64,000 bases of DNA. Source: Agelas oroides. Taxonomy: Eukaryota; Porifera; Demospongiae; Agelasida; Agelasidae. The notes beneath the pieces were generated by a model, which was given only the letters and a program-made list of their open reading frames with translations, was not told where the DNA came from and ran no database searches. Shown piece by piece: positions 13,125 through 43,904 of the stretch. Location: positions 18,771,824 through 18,835,823 of the forward strand of contig OX422184.1 in assembly GCA_949130485.1 (NCBI GenBank), in the 5' to 3' direction. Positions within the stretch are counted from its first letter, which is position 1. Every line of letters begins with the position of its first letter. A program made the translations under genes and the position numbers.

Positions 13125-13829
13125 TATGCTCCAAATATGTGAGCATTGATCAGTCATAATGGAAACTGAAATTCAAGTGTCTTTGCTGCCCATGAGAACA
13201 CAAAATTAGGCCTCCATACACTGAAATGGTCATCTGTATAAAATCCTGGCAACATGCTGGGTCCTTCTTCATGGCTGCCAGAAATGCATCCCTTCCTGTA
13301 ATTCAATACTGAATACTCAATACACTGATACCATACTTACTTGTTCACTTCCTTGTAATGTGCTGCATACTCTCAGAATGCTTGTAGGCAGAAATTCGTG
13401 AGTTAAGATTCTTAAAGAGAAGGTTAAATTCGTTTTCCCATGAGCCAAATCTGTTGGTGTTCAGTAGCCACTCATAGCAAATATGGATTAAGTGTGACAT
13501 AAGATGACTTTATCATGTAAATACCTTAATTAATCCCATGACCATCCAGCTAATCACCAGACTACCAGTACCTAGCAGAAACCAAGTGTGCATGCTTTGG
13601 TGCATGCGTATATGTGTGTTAATAAGTACCTCAAGCCTCACGTCACAATTGGATGTCATTGTGGATGTTATATATTATACTTGTGCAGTCATGCAGGGTG
13701 TGAGACAGGTAGTCTATTAAGACATGGCCAAAACATATACAGTGGGATGAGTATATAGGGCCACATGATTTTCTCTTTGATGCAGCTATGTGCCTATAGT
13801 TTACTTATCAACTATGTTGTATATTGAGT
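13125..13829. other. Intergenic DNA, nothing recognised
   Basis: No convincing open frame, repeat or RNA motif was seen between the candidate element end and the start of the duplicated SRCR-gene 3' flank. Confidence 0.4.
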
Positions 13830-14419
13830 TCTTTATGTAATATCGAGAATGAGCAAATGAACAAGGGTAAGTTCTATGAGGTGCTAGTGTTTATGGAGCA
13901 GTCAAATGAGGGAGTGTGTTGGTACAATGAATAATATGCTTTGGTGAATGACAGTCCTTTTTCGTTTCTTCTGGAAGCTTTTTTTAAGTCAATAAATCAG
14001 AGAATATTCTGATCTCACACTTGCAATAAATCTGCATTCCTGACATTATAAAACTGGTGTTAATATAGCCTCAGAAATAAGCAATGCAAATGTGACTAAA
14101 TATACACTTATACTAACTACCTAGGTACAAAGCATTTTGACGTGTCAAATAGCTTTGTAGCTGCATGTAAATATTTCTTCGAAAAAAGATTTTATTTCTC
14201 AAACGTTGGGCAAGCACACTTATAACCATGCATAGCAATACTAGTATCTATAAATCACTAGGTAACAGATCGAGTATAAATCAAAGATGATGGAAAAGCA
14301 CAACTTAGTGCAGCTAGCTAGCAGTCAGTCAGTGTTCAGCGCAAGTTCTAATGCAAATTATCCTACAAAACCATCTTATGATCCATGCAAAAAGTTAGCA
14401 CAAAGTGTTAAGCATCATT
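13830..14419. repeat. Duplicated 3' flank of the SRCR gene (partner: about 47030-47669)
   Basis: The block aligns collinearly by eye with the DNA below the gene C stop: ATCGAGAATGAGCAAATGAAC near 13843 versus a close match near 47047, then AGTCAATAAATCAGAGAATA, then GCAAGCACAC / TTATAACCATGCATAGCAATAC. On the minus strand an AATAAA motif near 14190 could serve as poly(A) signal for the degenerate copy above it. Confidence 0.7.
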
Positions 14420-15952
<1,533 letters not shown>

Positions 15953-17149
15953 CTGTAGTGAGAGATACATTAGGCTGTGAAAAGAAATACAGAAATTCAT
16001 GTTTTCACATGCTACATGTATCTCGACAGCTTGATAACAGATCTTTATCAACATACACTAACCCATTCTCATTTTAGAGAGTTTACATCTCAAAAGCTAA
16101 TAGCTACTGTTTCAGTTATTTGAACACACATTTGCAGAAAACAGTGCAGAGAACAATGCTGTTTTTGATGCTGTAAAGTGCCTCAAAATGTATTACATTT
16201 TTGTAGGTGAACACATAACCTCATTGCCAGCCTCTTAGGAGTGTGGAAAACCACTTGTTTTGACTTGAGAGCCTTATCAAAGGTACCTAGCTACTGGCGA
16301 GTGCAGGAGAGTGAGCAGTCAAAGGTGAATTCCAGCTATCTTGATTGGAGAAATGATATAGCTATACTGTATATGTTATGATAATTATACAAACAGAAAT
16401 TAAGATAGTTCATGATTTTTCCGCATATGTGCAACCAGTGAATATGAGGCTCCTTTTCCACCACACTGTGTTAGCCTTTGGTCTATGGTCTGGGTACGGG
16501 GCTACCTAAGAGCTAGCACAAGTATGAGGTCAGTGAATACCGTGCCCATCAACATCATATAAGCACCATACATGTTGCAAATCGGACCAGCCAACTCAAT
16601 CTCCATGAGATTCTTAAATGCAAAGGCCATATGTAAGACATATCACATAGGCATTTCATACCACAACCCTGCTGTGATGGGTCACTCATATTGAGATGGG
16701 GTACTTGGGCTCCTGTTCCACAATTAGATAAACGAACGTACTGGCTGTTTGTAGTAGTGCTCTAACAGAAGCTGTGATCTTCTGAATGGCTGTATCTCTT
16801 CTCTCCTAAGATGGGCAGACAGCAACATTTCCATGTCCAGGTATTGTCAACGGATTGATGGTAGTCATTAATTGTTGCGGGCTGTAGCAACGTCAGGAGC
16901 AGTGAAGTACACAGCATGAGTGGGTACATCTTTGTGTAGTATAACTCTCACACTGTTTTAACACTCCAAAAAAAAAACTGTTTTAGATCTATTATCTGTA
17001 GGAATGAACTCATAAGACATTTGGTAGTGACATTGTTGACCGAATACATGTTTGACTTGGATATATACACATAATTATGTAGATGAGCAAATTCCTGGCT
17101 TCAATGAAGAGATGGTTCTGTTTTTATACTGCTATAAGTATTTGTTTGG
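15953..17149. other. Duplicated SRCR-gene intron DNA followed by unassigned sequence
   Basis: From 15953 to about 16650 the sequence parallels intron DNA of gene B (23340-24200) and gene C (51530-52370), for example the CCTCATTGCCAGCCTCTTAGG block at 16222, about 23595 and (with CCTGCCTCCTAGG) about 51790. This shows the remnant was copied together with its introns. From about 16650 to 17149 nothing is recognised. Confidence 0.55.
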
Positions 17150-17480
17150 GGGGGGGGGGGGGGGGTTCGCTCGAACTCCCCTTGTGGCCTCCAAAAAGAG
17201 TTTATACACCGCCTAGCCCTACTGTTTGTAAGTGGTCCACTAGCCTCGCTTCCATTGAGCATCACCGCTGTCCGAGCTAATTTGGTTGCAGCTATGTACC
17301 CCGTTTGTTCATAGAGGGCCAGCGGATGAATGCGGAACGCGCGCGTAAGCTCTTTACGCCGAAAGGACACGCGTGACGCATAAGTACGTGCGTAAATAAA
17401 TCGCTATTTTAGGCCCTCGAGAGTTCACCAGTTGTCCTTCTAGCGAGTCACTCCCAACAATGAACCTGCAACTGAACAGC
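17150..17480 (-). repeat. Dispersed repeat, family R (copy 1)
   Basis: Reverse-complemented, it runs GTGACTCGCTAGAAGGACAA ... ACTTACGCGCGCG-like ... AGCGGTGATGCTCAATGG ... CTTTTTGGAGGCCA and ends near GTTCGAGCGAACCCCCC beside a poly-G run. The same order of segments is found at 34638-34844 plus 35346-35440 (gene B intron 1) and 62036-62325 (gene C intron 1). No coding potential is recognised; probably a non-autonomous element. Confidence 0.65.
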
Positions 17481-17524
17481 CTGGCGTCATACCATCTTTC
17501 TGAGAACGCATGAAAACGTACTAT

Positions 17525-17597
17525 ACAGTGAAATCCCTCTATAACGGACACCATTGGGAACCAACATTTTGTCCCTTATACTTATAGCGAGGTGTCC
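17525..17597. mobile_element. One end of a pogo/Tigger-like DNA transposon
   Basis: CAGTGAAATCCCTCTATAAC followed by GGACACC and, further in, a partial inverted echo (ATAGCGAGGTGTCC) is the style of pogo-like terminal repeats. It follows a TA. The partner end was not found; the Penelope-like fragment begins where the match stops. Confidence 0.35.
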
Positions 17598-17630
17598 TGG
17601 AGATGTGCCTAAAGTCCACCTACTTCAGCT

Positions 17631-18233
17631 ATGGAGGAAACTTCTATGACTGAGCAGAAGGAAGGTGCGGCGATGGGCTCCCCGGTCTCTGCTGTGGTGG
17701 CCAACCTCTACATGGAGTTCTTTGAGGAGCTGGCACTGGAGCTGGCACCGACCAGACCCAGGCTGTGGAAGAGGTATGTTGATGACACTTTCTGCATCCT
17801 CAGGAAGGGCTCAACCGAAGAAGTCCTACACCATCTCAACGGGGTCAGGCCGACCATCAAGTTCACTGTGGAGCAGGAAGAAGATGGGACACTCCCGTTC
17901 CTCGACACGCTACTCACGAGGAGAGAGGATGGCAGCCTGGACGTCTCTGTCTACAGGAAGCCCACGTACACGGACCGGTATCTCCACTTTGAGTCCCATC
18001 GTCCAACCCACGTGAAGAGAGGTGTGGTGAGATGTCTCCACGACAGGGCCAGAGAGATCATCAGCACGCAGGACAACCTTCAGAAGGAAGTTGACCACCT
18101 TGCTAGAGTCCTCAAGCAGAACGGTTACCCTGCAAACTTTATCCGCAATGCTTCTGCCCCACCCACACAGGAAACAGCAGACACAAGCAGCCGTGATGAG
18201 GACAGGAGGAAGAGAGGGGACCACTGGTGGTGA
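17631..18233 (+). pseudogene. Penelope-like reverse transcriptase fragment
   Basis: A 200-codon frame with RT signature blocks: GAAMGSPVSAVVANLYMEFF (motif B), RYVDDTF (catalytic YVDD), and LPFLDTLL followed by SVYRKPTYTDRYLHF, all characteristic of the Penelope RT. The nominal ATG at 17631 is not a true start: upstream coding continues in another frame (STYFSYGGNFYD). The frame ends at TGA after GDHWW while homology continues one frame over. Full-length members have several hundred more residues upstream. Confidence 0.85.
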
Positions 18234-18745
18234 TACCCTATGTGGCTGGGATGAGTGACATTAGGCGTGTTTGCAGGAAGTTCAACATCAGAGTAGTCTT
18301 TAAGTCTGGGTGGACTCTCCGCTCAATGTTGACCAAGGTCAAGGATACATTACCTCTTGGTAAGCAATCCAATGTGGTATATCGTATCCCCTGCAGCTGC
18401 GGCCAGGTCTACATTGGGGATACCAGACGGAGACTGGAGACGAGACTGAAGGAACACCGACATGCCTGTGAGAGGGAGATGATGGAGAAGTCAGCTGTAG
18501 CGGATCATGCATGGGAGAATCACCATCCGATCGACTGGGAGGAGACCACAGTGCTAGACCATGGCAGAGGACAGGAGCTGTTGGTGAAGGAGGCCCTGCA
18601 CATCCAGATGACACCCTCAGAGGAGCGCTTCAACCGAGATGGAGGACTGGAATTCCCTGGTTGCTGGACCGCTGTGATGAGGAGGCAGGGAGGGAGGAGC
18701 AATCCTCACCGACTTTTGACCTCCAATGATATGTATCCTCAGTAG
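18227..18745 (+). pseudogene. GIY-YIG endonuclease domain of the Penelope-like element
   Basis: A frame of about 170 codons. The linker VIPYVAGMSDIRRVCRKFNI is typical of the RT-endonuclease connection in Penelope-like elements, followed by VVYRIPCSCGQVYIGDTRRR. This holds the CxC metal-ligand motif and the GIY-YIG core in the form QVYIGDT, and then RLKEHRHACE and AVADHAWENHH. This nuclease nicks target DNA during retrotransposition. Separated from the RT by a frameshift, so non-functional as it stands. Confidence 0.85.
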
Positions 18746-18788
18746 TGCATGGCTATAAATAGCAACGTTTGTTCGCACCTCTTCACTT

Positions 18789-18831
18789 TTGCCCTGATGA
18801 CGACTGGAGCATTCAGTCGAAACATCGGCAA
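18789..18831 (+). ncRNA. Hammerhead-ribozyme-like motif in the Penelope-like element tail
   Basis: TTGCC (18789-18793), CTGATGA (18794-18800), a 6-bp hairpin CGACTG / CAGTCG with a GAGCATT loop (18801-18819), AAACATC, then GGCAA (18827-18831), which pairs with the first TTGCC. CUGAUGA, a GAAA box and flanking stem I are the conserved hammerhead parts, and Penelope-like elements are known to carry hammerheads with a tiny stem III. One extra nucleotide lies between CUGAUGA and a stem II that would end before GAAA. Activity is unknown. Confidence 0.5.
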
Positions 18832-19139
18832 GTTATTTTCCGAGCTCAAGCTGGTAACAGATAACCTCTTCATTTATGCAGATCTACAAAGAAAGTATTT
18901 CTCAGGTGTTGGGGAAAGCACACTTTATAACCATGCACAGCAATACTAGCATCCATTAATTGCTAGGTAACAAATTTCAAAGAACCAATGGTCAAAAAGC
19001 ACAACTCAGTACATGTACAGCTTAGTGCAGCTAGCTAGCAGTCAGTCAGTGTTCAACGCAAGTTCTAATGAGGCAAATTATCCTACAAAACACTCTTTGA
19101 TCAATGCAAAAAAATTAGTACAAAGTGTTAAGCATCATG

Positions 19140-36928
<17,789 letters not shown>

Positions 36929-36981
36929 AGTGATGCAGATCGTGCTCACAGCCTGCAACAGGCCAAGAAGCGCTGAGCTCC

Positions 36982-36989
36982 CTTTTATA
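36982..36989 (-). promoter_or_regulatory. TATA box of gene B
   Basis: TATAAAAG on the minus strand within GGGCTATAAAAGGG, 54-61 bp upstream of the gene B ATG at 36928. Spacing and flanks match those of gene A, so promoter architecture is conserved across the array. Confidence 0.6.
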
Positions 36990-38014
36990 GCCCACAGTAA
37001 GCATGCGCAGTAAGCAGTTCTTATCAACCTACACTGATTTTCAAGCCCGTGGTCGGAATGAGACTGAATGAAACTACGCATGCGCAGTTCAATTGACCCG
37101 GCTTACTTTACTTGGACGAGATTCCTTTGCCATCTGAGATGTGGAAAAGAGCGATTGAGCCTCGTTGTGACAATCAAACGACGCAGATCTGTGCAGAAAT
37201 CGATAGTCTTTGTGAATTTGTTTCAAAGGTCAAAGGTGGATAGTGCAGGTAGTGCACATGTGCAAAGCATATAGTCTAGGTCTCATTCCAACAACAGACT
37301 TGAAATTCGGTGTATCAGTATGGGTAGTAATTTCATAAATGATCTATATCTATGGTGCGTAAAAGGATTGAGATATCTTAAAAGTGTATTTTACTACAAA
37401 ATGCTACGCTAAGTATTAAAGGTTACAGTAATTCATTATACAAGACGTCTACGCTTCTATCTTAAAAATAGATAAACATCAAAGGTTACAACAATTTTTC
37501 TGCACCCGGTTTTCTTTGAGTATATTCATACTCAAAATCATGCCACTATCAAAAATAGTCGAGTAAAAATGGAGGCATAGTATCCGGCTTTCCGTCCACT
37601 ATCCGTTTAGTTACGTAAGGTATTGCATAAGAGGTCTAAGCGCGTGCAAGAAACTTTGAACTTTGAAGTTCGAACTTGAGTTGTACCATGAGCCTGGAGC
37701 AGCTAGCTAGGATTGGCTTTCATGTAGCCATTGGAAAGGTAAAAATAGGTTCAAAGGTTATGCTTGAGAGGACACAATGGCATGGGAATAGCATATGTAC
37801 AAGTATTAAATAGGGGCCCCTACAGGGCAATATATGGGAATTTGACTGAAGAGGGTGCCCCTATAGTTAGGAATTTGATCACCTCTGAGGCCAAATCTCC
37901 AGTAATCTTCCACGGGGATGTAATTACAGGGTCTGCCTCGCTATAGGGGCAATTGACGACATTTTAATTAATCAAATCCCCACCTTGCTCCACTATAGCC
38001 CAGTAGGGGAGTGG
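36990..38014. other. Upstream region of gene B, nothing else recognised
   Basis: The TATA box of gene B ends this side. The rest has short open frames without recognisable domains. A loose inverted pair (ATAGGGGCCCCTA near 37808 and CTATAGGGGCAA near 37942) may be another small foldback. Confidence 0.35.
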
Positions 38015-38483
38015 TAGCCTCGTCCTCAGACCCCACCCAAAAAATTGGGAAAGGGGCCTTGTCACACTTGCAAATGTTCTCGTATGTGCTGAGTCAGCAT
38101 ATTGTGTAACAATTACATGCCTTACGTGATCACATGGTAGGCAGCTTCTGTTGACGATGACATTACAGAGTAAATGAACAGATCTTGCCACGGAGTGACT
38201 ACATACAAATCCTGTGAGGCAAGAGTAGTAGTCTAGCAAGCGTAACTATGCTCTATGTTTCTGAAATTCGAGGTTTATGAAAAGTATGCTAGCCTCGTTC
38301 CCATTTTCAAATGGTCTTGGAACAAGTCTACCACTTTACATGTCAAGAATTTAGTAATTGATAATGGACAAACATGATTCGTCTACTCTGAATGAAGACT
38401 GCTGACATAGCACATACATGAATCTTTGCAGGTGTAACCAGGCCCTTTTCTTGATTTTTGGGCGGGGCCTGGGGACGAGGCTA
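38015..38483. mobile_element. ATAGCCTC-type foldback element, about 470 bp
   Basis: Left end TAGCCTCGTCCTCAGACCCC and right end GGGGCCTGGGGACGAGGCTA are inverted, with further pairing of CCCAAAAAATTGGGAAAGG / CCTTTTCTTGATTTTTGGG. The target duplication is not clear because of a poly-G run on the right. Confidence 0.75.
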
Positions 38484-40008
38484 TGGGGGGGGGTGGTGGA
38501 ACATAACATTGTTAGGTGCATATTAAATTACAAGACAAACTGACAACAAAATGAATGTACAGAGAAATTTATGCTTTCTCTAGCTAATAGTTTAATAATA
38601 AACACAACTGACAAAAGGTGAATGGCACGAGACAAAATGTGTAAAGTGAGATTGCTTAGTTGGCTGATTGTCACTGATGGAGTGAGGAACTCTTTGGCTA
38701 AAGCTTGCTTGATTAAGTCTGGAAAAGAGCTAGTAGGATGGCTGTACTGTTTAGGCAAGGTAGTGTGTCAATTTTGGAAATGGGTTGATGTGCTTTGGTG
38801 TTGACTCGCTTCAAAACAAACAAACAGCACTTTTGGCACTCCAACTAGTTAACTCCAAGGCTTCCACCAAATGAGTTGTTAAATCATATAGAACTTGTGA
38901 AAAAGTTGATGACAAAGTGAAAAACACACTGCTTACTTAACCCCACTTGCACATGTGCACACGAGAGTCACATAGTTGATTTTTGAGGCCAGTTGGAAAG
39001 TCTGCCATAGTGAGTGCTAGACAATATTGTGGAGAATGAATGAATGCTGGAGTAGCTAGTTCTTCACTAGCACATTGTTTACAGAGTTAGATTTGTGTAG
39101 ATAAATTTAGTGCTGAAACGAATAGTGATTGTAACGATCGAATATTCGAATATTGTACTATTCGTTTCAGCACTAGATAAATTCCCAGCTTACGTACATG
39201 TGAGTTCTGAAAGGTAGGACAAACTGCTCGGATATCTACAGGTTTTATACGTAAGTCAGTCCATAGATTGTGTGGGGTAGCTATAGTTTAAGAAGACAAT
39301 GCAGTGTTCGGATAAATCCTAACCACTGATTCTGGTTGTGCAAGTCATGTAAGATGCTAATGCTATACTGACAACAGCTGTCCATTCTGACCTTTAATCA
39401 GTCATACCAGTAAGGTTTATATAGAGTCATAAATAGACAAGCTTTACATATTTGGGTTGTGTAAGTGTTGTGGCTTATGCAGTCCACAGAGCAGGTACGA
39501 CATGGTGACGTTAGGGTTAAATGTGAAATGTAATTTTCTTCGGACAAGTATAATCTTAGGGGCATTCTACTTCCACATTTCTCTGAGGCTTTCACAGGTG
39601 CAAGTCCCATGGATACTGCTTCTGTTTTTTAGCTGTTTACATGCCGTACTTCTCAAAGTGTAAAGTTCAAAGAAGGTACATGTATGCACAATACAGGTAC
39701 ACTCCCTAAGCAAGAGGCCAACCAGAGGCCAAGGCTTCAATTGACATGTCATGGTCAATGTACTTTCATTCCTCAGAATATCACAATGGTAGTTTGCTTT
39801 AAAAGCGCTCGAATAGATTTACTATTGCCATTTGTATTGAAGGTGGAGGGTCGCTCTAGAATCATGTGATGCTGTCGTACCTCCTCTGAGCAGCCCATGC
39901 ACATGCATGTTGTAGCTATGGACAATTAACCTCCTCACCGATAACCACCTGTACTGCGTAAACTGTGTGTGAACTGTGACTTATTTGGGAATTATATAAT
40001 AGGCTGGA
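38484..40008. other. Intergenic DNA, nothing recognised
   Basis: Several open frames of 60-76 codons on both strands, none with a recognisable motif or splice pattern. Confidence 0.35.
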
Positions 40009-40154
40009 ATATCCTTGTTCCCAGGCCTCCCCCGTTTTTGTTCTTCGGTTTGTGTTCAGTATAATACACGTTTTTCGCCGCTCTTCCGCTTCCGTGTATT
40101 ATACTGAACGCAAACAGAAGAACTAAAACGGGGGAGGCCTGGGAACGAAGCTAG
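40009..40154. mobile_element. 146-bp ATAGCCTC-type MITE with 7-bp target duplication
   Basis: ATATCCTTGTTCCCAGGCCT ... AGGCCTGGGAACGAAGCTAG, with arms pairing through CCCCGTTTT, TTCTTC and GTATAATACAC. Flanked by GGCTGGA at 40002-40008 and 40155-40161. Confidence 0.85.
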
Positions 40155-40531
40155 GGCTGGATCACCCACACTAAGATATGACCTCGGCAAATCAGCTACA
40201 TTCCAAAAGACTTAATTATTTGCAATGCCAGTAAACTAATTCTTATCCACCATTTTGCTAACTCTACCTAAAGATGGCCTTGCCTATAATAAATATCTAT
40301 TTAGTGTAGCCTCATACCCAGGCTCCTCCCCATGCCGAAAAGTGGGGAAAGAGCCTGGAAGAACTGATCACGTGCACCCGTGACGTACTATGCATGGTTT
40401 TGATAATGGGTCACGTAAGGTGCCGGAAGCCACATATGTCATCATTACATCATCATTAATTTGTACTAAATAGGACGGAACATCCTCTGTCAACGTGCAT
40501 GGCCATGCCACGCCCTCTGCATACTTAGTCG

Positions 40532-40857
40532 GGCAGTTGTGACAGCTTGATCAACGTCAAGGAGCAAATGGACGCCATCCCTCAGGTGGCGGAACAGAAG
40601 AGCCCTAAAAACATGATATTCATGAGAGCTCTGCTGACAGATGGAGTCAGAGTGTGTCGAATAAAGACTTACCTCACAGAGTTGGCTACTACGTGTCCTT
40701 GCATGGCTCTAATAAAGATCCACGACTCCGAAACACACTGGACTCAACCTTGGACATTACTAATGAGATTCATGACCCTATAATGACATCCATGATCTAC
40801 CTGACAAGGGTTGCCACCCACAAAGGGTTAGACGATTGCTTAGGGCTGGATTTTTAG
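40532..40857 (+). pseudogene. Unrecognised coding remnant with one frameshift
   Basis: The frame from 40547 (MINVKEQMDAIPQVAEQ ... FMRALLTDGVRV) and the overlapping frame from 40654 (SNKDLPHRVGYYVSLHGSNK ... IYLTRVATHKGLDDC, TAG at 40855-40857) read like one protein-like stretch of about 100 codons. It is broken by a 2-bp excess in a GTGTGT run at about 40651-40656. No family is recognised. There are no clear splice sites at its edges; a retrocopied or captured gene piece is possible. Confidence 0.4.
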
Positions 40858-41464
40858 CTTGCCTGTTACTTCAACTTCTGGCCTCATATTCTAGCCCCTT
40901 CACCCAATGCTCCTAACTGCACTACAACTTTCGCTCAATAACACCAGGCCTGTCAACCTAGCTAGTCTAAAAACCTTCAGACTGGGTTGTCTGGTGGGTG
41001 TGGCCCCAATCGGATCGCTATCAAGCCACACCCACTACAAGAAGATCGACGGTTCCGAGTCAGAAACTGCCTCAATGCTAGCATGTGTCGCTTTCAGAAC
41101 TTGTGTGCACACGGTTTAGTCTCATGAACATGCAGCCCTCTTCCGCAGTAAGCAAATTCAGCGACCGTTCCCAACTCCAGGCCGCATTTTTCGTTTCTTT
41201 ATACAAAATCGGCGTCTCTCGCACCCCATTAGAATTGCATTTGTAGGTATTCACACGGTGAAGTGGACTATCCGTGAGATTAGCATGTGTGGCCGTGAGA
41301 CCGTTAGGCTTGCACTGAAATCGTGAGACTCACGGTAAAACCGTGAGAGTTGGCAGGCCTGTAACACTGACTTAGGTATGCGAATTTCTATCTGACGCAC
41401 CCTTTTCGAACATAGTCTCTGCACGAAGTTCATGCTAACGAACTGCGCATGCGTGGATGGGTGG

Positions 41465-42417
41465 AGTTAAAACTAGCGATGTCAAAAGATCCTTTCACTG
41501 TAAAAATTTGTTCGGTTCCGCGACAATACTGTGGTATACGGTACGCGTGGTCCTCATATTTCCGCACCCTATAGCTCCCGTGTAAAAGCAGCCTTTTGAC
41601 TTCAGCTTGAGTTTGCAAAGTTATTTATCAAAGACGATTTCAGAGGTGTTGTGAAAATCTGATCACTTGGTTGCGTGAGTGTGTATAATGCCATTATTTC
41701 TATCCATCCAACTTATCCATAGATTATTTCCAATAACGAACCATCGTTATTCCGCACCCTATAACTCTTCTTAGGCACGATGTATAACTACCATTTTTGC
41801 AATACAAACCTTCGATAGTCTCCTCTAACAAAAGATATTGTCAACTTCTGCAAAGGTCTTACCTTTCAGACGATCATGAATGACACCGTGGGTGCGCGTT
41901 CTGCCCAGTATCCAATCGCTGGCAAATGCCGCTTGATAGTAAAATTATCTTCCGCCGTGCAACTGGCGCGACTTCGTAAACTATCCAGAGGTCATGCGAA
42001 AACCGACAAACTTGAGTCAGATCATAGAGTTGACCAGTAGCTCATGTTTGCTCGTGCCCGCCTCATATACTGTGGTGTTGGCTCAAAATTGCATCACAAT
42101 AAAACTTGGTTATAAATATAGAGTACACGATAAGTTACACAACGGTCTTTGTCCGGTACAAATCCGTTCATTGGTTACGGAGATACGGGTAGTCGTGTCA
42201 GAACCTGGACCACGCCTACCATTGCTCTAATTATAGATATTCGGTAGAAAAATTTTCGCAATGCGCGAAACGGTCAATGCGGTAACTCGGGTTCCGCTGA
42301 ACCGATTTTGATGGGAAATCCACCGTTCAGCTCCACTCAGGCAGCGCTTTGGAATGAGATCCATCACAGCAGTCCTGAAGAGTGTCGAAATTTTTGTTTG
42401 ACATCGCTATTAAAACT
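41465..42417. mobile_element. 953-bp TIR element
   Basis: Left end AGTTAAAACTAGCGATGTCA and right end TGACATCGCTATTAAAACT, inverted. The interior has no recognised gene. It is nested at the inner edge of the larger inverted pair that starts at 41381. Confidence 0.65.
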
Positions 42418-43424
42418 ATACAGCTGCATAGCGTGAACAGCGTATAGCGCAGCGTTTCTGCTACCAGCTAAGTTGCCAACCGTGAATCTTCAGCATATGT
42501 AGTAGAGCCGTCCAAAAATGCCAGCAATATAATTATATTGTATTCACAATACTTGTCGTGAAGTTGTATTATTCCTTTACATATAAATACGATTTATGCA
42601 ACAGATCAGTACAATCATATTCTTGCAGCCACACCCTTCACAAGGAGAGGAAGAGTCTTGTCACACTAAAACTGATGAGTCGTCACTGAGAAATACAATT
42701 ACTGTACTGCACAGCTAAACCTGTCTTGCTATCATGTCTATGTGAATGAGCACCATCTACAAAAAGCACGATTGGTCATGGCAACATTCTGCTGTGGCAG
42801 TGACTTGATGGTTGCAGTTTGACCAGATTCTTCCCCATTTTGTGCTAGGGACGAGGCTAATCCAATAAATGGCATCCTTGTCTATGGCTGTGCAGTTGAT
42901 TCACCATTCAGTCTCTCTTCAGTCACCTGTGTTCACATCAAACAATGACTTTGGGAAGAAGGGACACTTTTCTTGTCTAACTGTTCATGTGTGTCTCCAA
43001 GGGTCCAATAGAAAAGGACAGCAATTTGGTGTGACAATAGGAACTTGCGCAGGTTCATATCAGCTAAAATAAGACATTTTGTGGACACAATTTCATCTGG
43101 AAAAGAAATGAATGCATGTAGAAGCCGGAAGGGTCTCAAGATTGTTCGTCGAGCAGAGCCTTCCGTGTGCCTACCGTCTGTCTACCTAATGCTACCGTCA
43201 TGAAATCATCACATGTGATGACATTTTCAGGTCTTATTCCACTGTATTTGGACAGAAATATGTACAAATACTGCACGGAGACATTGAAGATTGGCTACTT
43301 TCAAGGTTAATAGGTTGACTTGTAGTCAAACACTCAAGCTCTTGGTTTGCAGTGAAATCAAGCAGTCAAGTATCCAAATGGTCGAACTTTTAAGACCCTT
43401 GTCTTTTCTGTGACCATAGAAGCC

Positions 43425-43482
43425 AAGGGGTGGTTTCTCAGAGTCACTGTAGCTATAGCTAGTGACTGAGAAACCACCCCTT
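43425..43482. repeat. 58-bp near-perfect hairpin
   Basis: AAGGGGTGGTTTCTCAGAGT ... AGTGACTGAGAAACCACCCC with the short central palindrome AGCTATAGCT. A tiny foldback element or deletion product. Confidence 0.75.
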
Positions 43483-43609
43483 CGCACATTAACAAAATAA
43501 CATAGTGGTCGACCAACCAATTGCTTTTGTCGACCACAACACTAGTTCAGTCACAGCGGCAAACTTGAACTTTGCCATCAGTAGCTATAGCTCACCTTGC
43601 AGCTTGCTC

Positions 43610-43788
43610 AAGGGGTAGTCACTTATATGTCGCCTGTAGAAGCGTTTGCGACCGCGATCAAGTTTTTTGATCGGCAAAAAGTGTGCTTGATCGCTTGATC
43701 GGCCCCTTCTGAGGGTCTTGATCGCTTGATTTTCAAGGGTCAAAGGTCGCAAACGCTTCTACACGGGACATATAAGTGACTACCCCTT
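43610..43788. mobile_element. 179-bp foldback element
   Basis: AAGGGGTAGTCACTTATATG ... CATATAAGTGACTACCCCTT, arms continuing through TGTAGAAGCGTTTGCGACC and its inverse; the loop carries repeated TTGATCGCTTGATC. Confidence 0.8.
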
Positions 43789-43904
43789 GTTGCTTGATGA
43801 GTGTATGTTAGTATGAAGACATTGTAGGGTTCATGGGTACAACTCCACCCACTTACGCATGCGCAGTTCGTATGTTTGAAAAGGGTGCGTCAGATAGAAA
43901 TTCG

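Larger units (their letters stand above)
17598..18897 (+). mobile_element. 5'-truncated, frameshifted Penelope-like retroelement
   Basis: A reverse-transcriptase fragment, then a GIY-YIG endonuclease, then a non-coding tail with a hammerhead-like motif: the order of a Penelope-like element. The RT coding starts inside the domain (frame reading MCLKSTYFSYGGNFYD from 17602), shifts frame near 17652, continues to 18233, then shifts again into the endonuclease frame at about 18220. It is therefore a dead insertion. It separates gene B from the degenerate SRCR copy, and its 3' side abuts DNA homologous to the gene C 3' flank at about 18897. Confidence 0.85.
41381..43904. mobile_element. 2.5-kb segment bounded by about 65-85 bp inverted repeats
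   Basis: The left arm (41381-41468) carries CGAATTTCTATCTGACGCAC, CCTTTTCGAACAT and GAACTGCGCATGCGTG; the right arm (43841-43904) carries CACGCATGCGCAGTTC-type sequence, AAAAGGGTGCGTCAGATAGA and AATTCG. No transposase seen inside; it holds three further inverted-repeat structures. Confidence 0.55.
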
